Assembly: GCF_008386565.1 (NCBI RefSeq)
Contig: NZ_VUKA01000001.1
Location: 496,001 to 560,000 of the forward strand
DNA from: Teichococcus oryzae
GTDB lineage: Bacteria; Pseudomonadota; Alphaproteobacteria; Acetobacterales; Acetobacteraceae
Reading direction: 5' to 3'
Length of the DNA: 64,000 nucleotides
Shown here: one piece after another, positions 57,437 to 64,000 of the stretch
How the letters are laid out: each line of letters starts with the position of its first letter
Position numbering within the stretch: the first letter of the stretch is position 1
The notes under the pieces: generated by a model
What the model was told of the DNA's origin: nothing
The model's input: only the letters and a program-made list of their open reading frames with translations
Databases searched by the model: none
Program-made: the position numbers and the translations under genes

Positions 57437-59305
57437 ATGGCCTTCCGATTTTTCGAGCGCTTTATCGACCCCGTGGCTCCGCCCGGGTCCGCCGCCAGCC
57501 GCGCCCTGGGCGTGCCGGTGCCCGAGGCGCCGCCGCCGCCCGGCCTGCTGGCCTTCTACTGGTACTTCATCCGGCAGGCGCGGGCGCTGTTCGGCATGCT
57601 GTTCCTGGCGGGACTCGCTGTCGCGCTGCTCGACGGGCTGATCCCGGTGATCATCGGCCACATCATTTCCCTGCTGTCGCAGCATGCTCCCGGCACGCTG
57701 TTCGGCGAGCGGTGGCCGCTGCTCGCCGGCATGGCGGCGGCCGTTCTGGTGCTGCGGCCTCTGGCGGTCCTGTCGCAGAACCTGATCGGGCAGCAGGCGA
57801 TCAACGCCACGGTCACATCCCTGATCCGGTGGCAAAGCCACTGGCATGTGGTGCGCCAGGGCTGGGCGTTCTTCCAGGAGGATTTCGCCGGGCGCATCGC
57901 CAACCGCGTGATGCAGGCCGGGCCGGCGCTGCGCGAAAGCATGGTGCAGTTGATCAACGCCGTCTGGTACATCCTGGTCTACGGCACCGGGGCGGTGATC
58001 TTCCTGGCCACGGCCGATCTGTGGCTGGCCGTCCCGATCCTGCTCTGGTTCGCCTGTTATTGCGCGCTGCTGCGCTTCATCGTGCCGCGCCTGCGGGACC
58101 GCGCCCGCCAGGCCTCGGAACAGCGCAGCCTGCTCACCGGGCGCATCGTGGACAGCTACACCAACATCCTGACGCTGAAGTTGTTTTCCCGCGCCGAGCA
58201 CGAGGATGCCTTTGTGCGGGAAGGGGTGCTGGGCCTGACCCGCGCCTTTCAGCGGCAGATGCGCATGATCACGCTGAACGCCCTGCTGCTGTCCTCGCTG
58301 AACGCGGTGATGCTGGTGTCGATGGCGACGCTGGCGCTGCTGCTGTGGAATGCCGGCCGCATCGAGGTCGGCATTGTCGCCACTGCCCTGCCGATGGCGT
58401 TCCAGATCGCCAACATTTCCGGCTGGGTGGCGTTCAACGTCGCTGGCATCTTCGAGAATGTCGGCGTGGTGCAGGAAGCCGCGCGCTCCATCGCCGTGCC
58501 GCCCACCGCGCCCGACCGGCCCGGCGCCCGCCCGCTGGTGGTGACGCAGGGCGCCATCCGCTTTGAGCATGTGGGCTTCGCCTATGCCGGCGGGCACGGC
58601 GTGCTGGAGGATTTCAACCTGGAGATCCGCCCCGGCGAGCGCATCGGCCTGGTGGGGCGATCGGGTGCCGGCAAGACCACGGCGATGAACCTGCTGCTGC
58701 GCTTCTTCACGCCCCAGGCCGGCCGCATCCTGGTGGATCGGCAGGACATCGCCGGCGTGACGCAGGAAAGCCTGCGCGGCGCGATCGGCGTGGTGACGCA
58801 GGACACGGCGCTGCTGCACCGGTCGGTTGGCGACAACATCCGCTATGGCCGTCCCGACGCGGCGGAAGGCGACATCATCGCCGCCGCGCGCCAGGCCGAG
58901 GCCGAGGAATTCATCGCCGGGCTGCGCGACTGGCGCGGACGCGCCGGCTTCGACGCGCAGGTGGGTGAGCGCGGCGTGAAGCTGTCGGGCGGGCAGCGCC
59001 AGCGCATCGCCATCGCGCGCGTGCTGCTGAAGAACGCGCCGATCCTGGTTCTCGATGAAGCGACCTCGGCGCTGGATTCGGAGGTGGAGGCGGCGATTCA
59101 GGGCCAGCTCCATCACCTGATGGCGGGCAAGACGGTGATCGCCATCGCGCATCGCCTGTCCACCCTGGCCAGCATGGACCGCCTCGTCGTGCTGGAGCGC
59201 GGCCGCATCGCCGAACAGGGCACGCATGCCGAATTGCTGGCACGCGACGGCGTTTATGCCCGCCTTTGGCGGCGCCAATCGGGTGGCTTCCTGGGCGATG
59301 GTTGA
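57437..59305 (+). CDS. ABC transporter, fused permease/ATP-binding protein
   Basis: A 622-residue half-exporter of the type-I ABC fold: six transmembrane helices (about 45-345) and a C-terminal nucleotide-binding domain with Walker A GRSGAGKTT, signature LSGGQRQR, Walker B ILVLDEATSALD and the H-loop IAHRLST. It resembles MsbA/multidrug exporters; substrate unknown. TTGACA at 57403-57408 lies so close to the ATG at 57437 that a promoter there would give an almost leaderless transcript. Followed by the acetamidase gene 52 nt downstream. Confidence 0.93.
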   Translation: MAFRFFERFIDPVAPPGSAASRALGVPVPEAPPPPGLLAFYWYFIRQARALFGMLFLAGLAVALLDGLIPVIIGHIISLLSQHAPGTLFGERWPLLAGMAAAVLVLRPLAVLSQNLIGQQAINATVTSLIRWQSHWHVVRQGWAFFQEDFAGRIANRVMQAGPALRESMVQLINAVWYILVYGTGAVIFLATADLWLAVPILLWFACYCALLRFIVPRLRDRARQASEQRSLLTGRIVDSYTNILTLKLFSRAEHEDAFVREGVLGLTRAFQRQMRMITLNALLLSSLNAVMLVSMATLALLLWNAGRIEVGIVATALPMAFQIANISGWVAFNVAGIFENVGVVQEAARSIAVPPTAPDRPGARPLVVTQGAIRFEHVGFAYAGGHGVLEDFNLEIRPGERIGLVGRSGAGKTTAMNLLLRFFTPQAGRILVDRQDIAGVTQESLRGAIGVVTQDTALLHRSVGDNIRYGRPDAAEGDIIAAARQAEAEEFIAGLRDWRGRAGFDAQVGERGVKLSGGQRQRIAIARVLLKNAPILVLDEATSALDSEVEAAIQGQLHHLMAGKTVIAIAHRLSTLASMDRLVVLERGRIAEQGTHAELLARDGVYARLWRRQSGGFLGDG

Positions 59306-59357
59306 CCTTGTGCCGCCCCGGGGAAGATGCTTTCGGTTTCAGGAGGAGTTTTGCCGC

Positions 59358-60359
59358 ATGTCCACCACGCATCACGTGAAAGCCACGCCGGAAACGGTCC
59401 GCTTCGGCGCGTTCGATGCCCAGTTCGCGCCGGTGCTGACCGTGGCGTCAGGCGACACCGTCGTGCTGCAATGCGTTTCCGGTCCCCCCGAAGTGGTGCC
59501 GGCCGCGGCCAGCGGCCTGAAGGTTCCGGCCGAACTCGCGGTTATCCACGAAGCGATCGCCGATGGGCGGCTGCCGCGGCTTGGTCCGCACCTGCTGACC
59601 GGGCCCGTGGCAGTAGCCGGCGCCGAGGCGGGCGACTGCCTGCGCATCGACATCGAGAAGATCGAGCTGGGCGCGGATTGGGGCTACAACCACTTCCGCC
59701 CGCTGATTGGCACATTGCCAGAGGACTTTCCTTATCGCCGGTTGATCCACATCCCGGTCGACCGTGCCGCCAACACCTGCCGCCTGCCTTTCGGGCCGGA
59801 GCGGGACGGCAATGGGGAAGCCGCGCTGACACTGCCGCTGTCGCCTTTCTTTGGCGTCATGGGCGTGGCGCCGCCGGTGGAATGGGGCCCGATCTCCACC
59901 AAGGAGCCGCGTGCGCATGGCGGCAATCTCGACAACAAGGAACTGGTCGAGGGCAGCACGCTGTTCCTGCCGGTGCACACGGCCGGCGCATTGTTCAGCG
60001 CGGGGGACGGCCATGGCGTGCAGGGCGATGGCGAGGTGTGCGTCACCGCGCTGGAGATGTGCCTCACCGGCACCTTCCGCCTGAGTTTGATGAAGGGCGG
60101 CGGCGCGCGCGATCCCGCATTGCGCTTTCCGCGCGCGGAAACACCGACGCATTTCATCAGCATGGGCATCCATGAGGATCTGGATCTCGCCATGAAGCAG
60201 GCGCTGCGCGAGATGATCGCCTTCATTGTGGCGCGCGCGCATATCTCCGCGGCGGAAGCGTATCAGTTCTGCTCGCTGGCCGTGGACTTTCATGTCACAC
60301 AAACCGTGAATGGTGAGAAAGGCGTTCACGGATTGTTGCGGAAGGGCTTGCTATTCTGA
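59358..60359 (+). CDS. Acetamidase/formamidase family protein
   Basis: A 333-residue FmdA/AmdA-type protein. TGPVAVAGAEAGDCLRIDIEKIELGADWG, FFGVMGVAPP, HGGNLDNKELVEGSTLFLPVHTAGALFSAGDGHGVQGDGEVCVTALE and the C-terminal CSLAVDFHVTQTVNGEKG are family blocks with the conserved His/Asp/Glu of the probable metal site. It would hydrolyse formamide, acetamide or a similar short amide. AGGAGGAG lies about 9 nt before ATG 59358, ruling out the longer upstream frame. Confidence 0.9.
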   Translation: MSTTHHVKATPETVRFGAFDAQFAPVLTVASGDTVVLQCVSGPPEVVPAAASGLKVPAELAVIHEAIADGRLPRLGPHLLTGPVAVAGAEAGDCLRIDIEKIELGADWGYNHFRPLIGTLPEDFPYRRLIHIPVDRAANTCRLPFGPERDGNGEAALTLPLSPFFGVMGVAPPVEWGPISTKEPRAHGGNLDNKELVEGSTLFLPVHTAGALFSAGDGHGVQGDGEVCVTALEMCLTGTFRLSLMKGGGARDPALRFPRAETPTHFISMGIHEDLDLAMKQALREMIAFIVARAHISAAEAYQFCSLAVDFHVTQTVNGEKGVHGLLRKGLLF

Positions 60360-60435
60360 ACCACGCCGCCACAACCATCGGCGGTGGAAAAGCGATTTTC
60401 TTCGCCCGATGTGAATGATTGGGCTTGCAACCCGG

Positions 60436-60444
60436 TTTTCCACA
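60436..60444. promoter_or_regulatory. DnaA-box match upstream of gcrA
   Basis: TTTTCCACA fits the relaxed DnaA-box consensus TTWTNCACA exactly and lies 90 nt before the gcrA start. In Caulobacter DnaA activates gcrA, so a box here is meaningful, although one 9-mer can occur by chance. Confidence 0.5.
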
Positions 60445-60453
60445 ACTTTTTCG

Positions 60454-60458
60454 GAGTC
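60454..60458. promoter_or_regulatory. GANTC (CcrM-type) site upstream of gcrA
   Basis: GAGTC, the pentamer methylated by CcrM, lies 10 nt after the DnaA-box match and 76 nt before gcrA. GcrA itself works with CcrM-methylated GANTC promoters in Caulobacter. A single site of five bases is weak evidence. Confidence 0.35.
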
Positions 60459-60533
60459 GCACCACAGGCCGCATCTTGTGCCTGTCCTGGCGCATTAACT
60501 ACCGTATCTGGTAGCGGAAGTCGGAGACTGGCA

Positions 60534-61088
60534 ATGGATTGGACGGCGGAGGCGATCGAGACCCTGCGAGCGCTTTGGGCGGAAGGTCATTCAACTGCCG
60601 AGATCGGCCGTCGCATGGGCATCTCCAAGAATGCCGTTGTGGGCAAGGCGCACAGGCTGAGCCTGCCCGCGCGCCCGAGCCCGATCCGGCGCGAGGCCGG
60701 CACCCAGGCGGGCGCTGGCGCGCGCCCCACCGCCGCCCCCCAGCCAGCTGTGGCGGAGCCTGCGCCGGTGGCGGCGCAGCCCAGCCCGCCGGCCGTTGTT
60801 GCCGGAGCGGTGTCCAGCCTGCCGCCCGCCACCAAGCCCATCATGCCGGCCGCGGCCCTGGCCGCGCCGCGTCCCGCCCTGCCGCCCCGGCGCGCCGCGC
60901 AGCCGAGCGCGGTTGTGCGGCCTTTCCAGCGTCTCGGGGGGCGCACATGCTGCTGGCCGATCGGCGAGCCCGGCACGCCAGAATTCCGGTTCTGCACGGC
61001 CGAGGCCATCAGCGGAAAGCCTTACTGCCCGGAACATGCCTCCATCGCCTATGTGAAGGCCCGCGACCGCCGCGAGGACGCGGCCTGA
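60534..61088 (+). CDS. gcrA: GcrA cell cycle regulator
   Basis: A 184-residue DNA-binding regulator. The N-terminal helix-turn-helix MDWTAEAIETLRALWAEGHSTAEIGRRMGISKNAVVGKAHRL is a textbook GcrA domain; a Pro/Ala linker follows; the C-terminal RTCCWPIGEPGTPEFRFC and KPYCPEHASIAY form the cysteine-rich sigma70-contact domain. GcrA works with CcrM methylation to time S-phase gene expression in alphaproteobacteria. The start at 60534 is fixed by the conserved MDWT. The upstream region contains a DnaA-box match and a GANTC site; a strong terminator follows. Confidence 0.95.
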   Translation: MDWTAEAIETLRALWAEGHSTAEIGRRMGISKNAVVGKAHRLSLPARPSPIRREAGTQAGAGARPTAAPQPAVAEPAPVAAQPSPPAVVAGAVSSLPPATKPIMPAAALAAPRPALPPRRAAQPSAVVRPFQRLGGRTCCWPIGEPGTPEFRFCTAEAISGKPYCPEHASIAYVKARDRREDAA

Positions 61089-61118
61089 GGGCAGGCGGGG
61101 CTTTCACCGGATTTCACG

Positions 61119-61149
61119 GGGGCGCCGGCCATGGGCCGGCGCCCCTTTT
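61119..61149 (+). terminator. Intrinsic terminator of gcrA
   Basis: A 12-bp perfect stem (61119-61130 with 61134-61145, arms GGGGCGCCGGCC / GGCCGGCGCCCC), a 3-nt loop and TTTT at 61146-61149, 31 nt after the gcrA stop. It lies between convergent gcrA and the phnE-like gene. Confidence 0.88.
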
Positions 61150-61163
61150 CCGTGGCGCGCTCT

Positions 61164-62012
61164 TCACAAAACGGCGGCGCCCTCGCGGCGGCCGATCAGC
61201 CGCTTGCGCAACTGGCCCGAGATCAGGTCAATCACCGCCACGGTTGCGATCATCAGCAGGATGATGAAGGCGACCTCGTCCCAGTGGCGCACCTTGATGC
61301 GTTCGGCGATCTGCAAACCAATTCCGCCGGCGCCGACAACGCCGAGAATGGCCGCCGAGCGCGTGTTGCTTTCAAAGAAATACAAGGCCTGGGCGATCAT
61401 CACCGGCAGGACCTGCGGCAGGATGCCATAGCGGATCGCCTGCAGCCGGCTGCCGCCCGAAGCGATGATGCCTTCGGCCTGACGCTTGTCGGCGTTCTCG
61501 ATCGCTTCCGAATAAAGCTTCGCCAGCACGGCGAGGTCGCTGGTGATGATGGCCAGCACGCCGGCCAGGGGGCCGAGCCCCACGGCGCGCACATAGGCCA
61601 GCGCCCAGATCAGCTGGTCCACGCCGCGGATGCCGTCGAACAAACGCCGCACCGAGAAGCGCAGCAGCGTCACCGTCAGGATGTTGCGGGCGCCGAGGAA
61701 GCTCAGCGGCACCGCGATCAGCGCGGCGATCACCGTTCCGATGAACGCCATCGCCACGCTTTCCGCCATGCCCTTCAGGATGTCGAACCACAATTCGCCA
61801 GGGCTGGGCGGCACCATCAGTCGCAGGATGGTGGCAAGCCCGGACAATCCGTTCCACAAGCGCTGCGGCGTGATGTCGAACAGCCAGAAGGACCAGGCGA
61901 GCCAAGCCAGGAAGGCAGCGCCGCCGAGCCAGCGCGTCAGGCGTTGCCCAGGCGTCGCGCCGAACGCCCGGGGCGTGCGCTGGCGCCAGGATTCAATCGT
62001 TGATCCGCTCAT
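61164..62012 (-). CDS. phnE: PhnE-type phosphonate/phosphite ABC transporter permease (second copy)
   Basis: A 282-residue permease of the phosphonate family. LGPLAGVLAIITSDLAVLAKLYSEAIENADKRQAEGIIASGGSRLQAIRYGILPQVLP is the EAA-type coupling loop region, followed by ESNTRSAAILGVVGAGGIGLQIAERI. Six hydrophobic helices are visible. ATG 62012 has GGGAG 9 nt upstream and lies 1 nt after the upstream gene's stop; ATG 62033 would overlap that gene. It is the last gene of the phnD-phnE-phnE operon. Confidence 0.9.
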   Translation of the reverse strand: MSGSTIESWRQRTPRAFGATPGQRLTRWLGGAAFLAWLAWSFWLFDITPQRLWNGLSGLATILRLMVPPSPGELWFDILKGMAESVAMAFIGTVIAALIAVPLSFLGARNILTVTLLRFSVRRLFDGIRGVDQLIWALAYVRAVGLGPLAGVLAIITSDLAVLAKLYSEAIENADKRQAEGIIASGGSRLQAIRYGILPQVLPVMIAQALYFFESNTRSAAILGVVGAGGIGLQIAERIKVRHWDEVAFIILLMIATVAVIDLISGQLRKRLIGRREGAAVL

Positions 62013-62013
62013 C

Positions 62014-62907
62014 TCAGCGTGCTCCCGCGGCATGGATCAGGCGATGGCGCAAGCGGTCGGTCACCAGGTCGATCAGCATCACCGCCAGCACGATCAACAG
62101 CACGATGGCGCTGATCTCCTCGTAATAGTTGAAGGCGATGACCTGATAGAGTTCCTGCCCGATGCCGCCCGCGCCGACGAAGCCGATGACGCTGGCGCCG
62201 CGCACATTGATCTCGAAGCGCAGCAACGTGTAGCTCACCAGGTTGGGCGCCACCTGCGGCAGGATGGCGTAGCGGCAGGCCTGCGCCCAGTTGGCGCCCG
62301 AGGCGCGCAGGCCTTCCCAGGGCTGCATCTCCGCATTCTCCATCACCTCGGAGAACAGCTTGCCCAACGCGCCGGCGGTGTGGATGGCGATGGCCAGGAT
62401 GCCGGCCAGCGGCCCTACCCCGAAAGCCCAGACGAAGATCAACGCATAAACGATCTCCGGCACCGTCCGCGTCGCCTCCAGCGCGCGCCGGCTCAGGTGG
62501 TGCAGCCAGGGGGAGGGGACCAGGTTGCGCGCGGCGGGAAAGGAAAGCAGCAGCGCCACCGCCGCGCCGCCCAGCGTCGCCAGCGCCGCCATCTGCGCCG
62601 TTTGCAGCAGCAGGAGCAGCCAGGAATCCAGGCGGTAGAACCAGAAGGCCAGGCTGCCTTCCGTTTCGCTGCCGGCGAACAGGTTCGCCCATTGCAGCGA
62701 AGGCAGGATGCGCCCGAAATACTCGCCAATGCGCGGGAGGCCGGCGAGCAGCGCCACCGGGCTGAACTCGCTGACCCAGCCGGCCAGCAGCAGGCAGGCC
62801 AGCAGGATGGCGCCGCCGAGCAATCCGGCGTTGCGGCGCTGGCGGCGAAGCGCCTCATAGGCCGCTTCCCCCCGCGCCGCCGCGGGGCTCATGGCAGTGG
62901 CATGCAT
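62014..62907 (-). CDS. phnE: PhnE-type phosphonate/phosphite ABC transporter permease (first copy)
   Basis: A 297-residue permease paralogous to the next gene. VGPLAGILAIAIHTAGALGKLFSEVMENAEMQPWEGLRASGANWAQACRYAILPQVAP is the coupling loop; EINVRGASVIGFVGAGGIGQELYQVI follows. Two different permeases side by side suggest a heterodimeric channel. ATG 62907 lies 3 nt after the phnD stop; ATG 62892 is an alternative start. Confidence 0.9.
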   Translation of the reverse strand: MHATAMSPAAARGEAAYEALRRQRRNAGLLGGAILLACLLLAGWVSEFSPVALLAGLPRIGEYFGRILPSLQWANLFAGSETEGSLAFWFYRLDSWLLLLLQTAQMAALATLGGAAVALLLSFPAARNLVPSPWLHHLSRRALEATRTVPEIVYALIFVWAFGVGPLAGILAIAIHTAGALGKLFSEVMENAEMQPWEGLRASGANWAQACRYAILPQVAPNLVSYTLLRFEINVRGASVIGFVGAGGIGQELYQVIAFNYYEEISAIVLLIVLAVMLIDLVTDRLRHRLIHAAGAR

Positions 62908-62910
62908 GCG

Positions 62911-63909
62911 CTATCTGCGGCGGCGCCTGGCCGCCGCCTCCTCTTGTCTGAGGTCGATGAAGATCTGGTAGTCGGCGTGGCGCGCTTCCCGGTATCCGGC
63001 GCCCTCGCCGCGGCTGATCTGGCGGTAGATGTCCGGATGCGTGCGCGGCAATGCCAGCAGGAACTGCTTCATGTCGTTCTTCAGGGCATCCGGCAGGTCC
63101 GCCCGGATGGTGATGGGCCCGGTCGGGATCGGCTCGGAGCGCCAGATGATGCGAATGTCGGACATGCGCAGCATGTTCTTCTCGACCATGGCGCGCAGAT
63201 TGCCGCGGGTGAATCCACTGGCTTCCTCGCCCTGGCCGGAGGCCCAGGTGCAGCAGGCGTCGTATTGCTTCTGCAGCACGGCGACCACCGCCTGCTCATG
63301 CCCGCCCGCGAAGCCGGTGGCACCGAAATACCGGCCCGGCTCCGGATCGACGCCCTGCCGGCGCAGCACGGCGCGCGGGATCAGGTATCCGCTGGCGGAG
63401 TTCGGGTCGGCCCAGGCCAGCGACCGGCCGCGCATGTCCTCCAGCGAGGCGATGCCGGAATCGGCCCGTGCCAGCATCACCGCGAGATAGCCGATCGAGC
63501 CATCCTCCTGCTCGGGCACCACCAGCGGCTCCACATTGCCCTGCGTGTCCAGCCACACCCCCGCATAGGCGGAGGAGCCGAGCGAGGCGATCTCCACCTG
63601 CTTCGCGCCAAAGGCCTGCATCACCCCGGCATAGTCGCCGGCGGGATAAAGCCGCGCCGGCACGCCAAAGGTTTGTTCCAGCAGGGCGCGGTAGCCGTCA
63701 AAGCGGGCGAGGCGGTCCACCTCGTTCTCGCCGCCCATCAGCGCGATGCCGAGGCGCGGCACGGCCTCCGCCCAGGGCCGCCGGCCGGGCGCGGGGAAGG
63801 GGATGTCGCCATCGGCGCTGCGGCGCGGCGCCTGGAGCTGGGCTTGGGCTGCCGGCGCCAGGCTGGCTGCGGCAAGGCCCAGAAGGATGCGGCGGGTGGC
63901 ATGGGGCAT
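62911..63909 (-). CDS. phnD: PhnD-type phosphate/phosphite/phosphonate-binding protein
   Basis: A 332-residue periplasmic binding protein with an N-terminal signal (RRILLGLAAASLAPAAQAQ). Typical features are LGIALMGGENEVDRLARFDGYRALLEQTFGVPARLYPAGDYAGVMQAFGAKQVEIASLG, then DPNSASGYLIPRAVL and GATGFAGGHEQAVVAVLQ, which form the phosphonate-type ligand site. The tail is unusually basic (EEAAARRRRR). It heads phnD-phnE-phnE. No phnC ATPase gene lies inside the window. Confidence 0.9.
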   Translation of the reverse strand: MPHATRRILLGLAAASLAPAAQAQLQAPRRSADGDIPFPAPGRRPWAEAVPRLGIALMGGENEVDRLARFDGYRALLEQTFGVPARLYPAGDYAGVMQAFGAKQVEIASLGSSAYAGVWLDTQGNVEPLVVPEQEDGSIGYLAVMLARADSGIASLEDMRGRSLAWADPNSASGYLIPRAVLRRQGVDPEPGRYFGATGFAGGHEQAVVAVLQKQYDACCTWASGQGEEASGFTRGNLRAMVEKNMLRMSDIRIIWRSEPIPTGPITIRADLPDALKNDMKQFLLALPRTHPDIYRQISRGEGAGYREARHADYQIFIDLRQEEAAARRRRR

Positions 63910-63958
63910 GGATAACCTCGGTCGCGCGGAGGGGAGCGAATCTAGGCGCGACGCGCGG

Positions 63959-63990
63959 AAAAAGATCGGGGGAAAGAACTTCCCCCGATC
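63959..63990 (-). terminator. Intrinsic terminator, minus-strand direction, upstream of phnD
   Basis: An 11-bp stem (63964-63974 GATCGGGGGAA with 63980-63990 TTCCCCCGATC) and a 5-nt loop. Read on the minus strand it is followed by five T (63959-63963), so it would stop transcription coming from beyond the window edge into phnD. The phnD promoter must then lie within the 48 nt left, unless this is an attenuator. Confidence 0.75.
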
Positions 63991-64000
63991 CTGCCTGTTC

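Overview
The window is a contiguous piece of a high-GC (about 70%) alphaproteobacterial chromosome. It most resembles the Acetobacteraceae, Roseomonas-like end of the Rhodospirillales. Supporting features are a GcrA cell-cycle regulator, DUF1489 and TatA genes, an F1-only ATP synthase operon (atpHAGDC with no F0 genes), an sdhCDAB-zapE-mdh-sucCD-sucAB-lpd block, and a Bug/TctC binding protein. This placement rests on gene content and composition, not on a database search. I saw no rRNA, tRNA, CRISPR array, prophage or insertion sequence.

Layout. 1-1.5 kb: the edge of an exported IalB-like protein and an aldo/keto reductase. 1.6-8.9 kb: a six-gene overlapping operon for a membrane complex of the hydrogenase-4/complex I superfamily. 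Its large subunit lacks all four Ni-Fe ligand cysteines, so it looks like an Ehr-type (energy-converting hydrogenase related) complex rather than a hydrogenase. 9.3-11.4 kb: DUF1489, asd and a small lipoprotein. 11.5-26.5 kb: much of the TCA cycle (succinate dehydrogenase, malate dehydrogenase, succinyl-CoA synthetase, 2-oxoglutarate dehydrogenase E1/E2/E3) with zapE and a small basic exported protein among them. 26.5-32.6 kb: ybaK, small genes, and the xerC-DUF484-fsa / priA neighbourhood. 32.8-37.7 kb: atpHAGDC.

37.8-49.6 kb: an exported GH10 xylanase, a D-threonine aldolase/D-serine dehydratase-like enzyme paired with RidA, an S9 peptidase, a TM2 protein, threonine synthase, two adjacent RlpA-like proteins, an M16 peptidase, a TldE/PmbA protein, a P-loop kinase-like protein and an exported superoxide dismutase. 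49.6-54.2 kb: LrgAB, a CHAP-domain lipoprotein, a TctC binding protein, TerC and TatA. 54.4-56.3 kb: methionine salvage genes mtnB-mtnD-mtnC. 56.4-60.4 kb: a CorA transporter, an ABC exporter and an acetamidase/formamidase-like protein. 60.5-61.1 kb: gcrA, with a DnaA-box match and a GANTC site in its upstream region. 61.2-63.9 kb: a phnD-phnE-phnE phosphonate/phosphite-type uptake operon without its ATPase gene.

How it fits together. Most of the window is central energy metabolism: TCA enzymes feed electrons through succinate dehydrogenase, and the F1 genes supply the catalytic part of ATP synthase. The Ehr-like complex is probably an additional proton- or sodium-translocating module of unknown electron partner, and it is the most unusual system here. 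Several intergenic spaces carry strong hairpins or palindromes. The notable ones are a 24-bp palindrome between sucD and sucA, a 32-bp palindrome inside the hyfF-like coding sequence, and a pair of palindromic elements after the small membrane protein gene near 27.4 kb.
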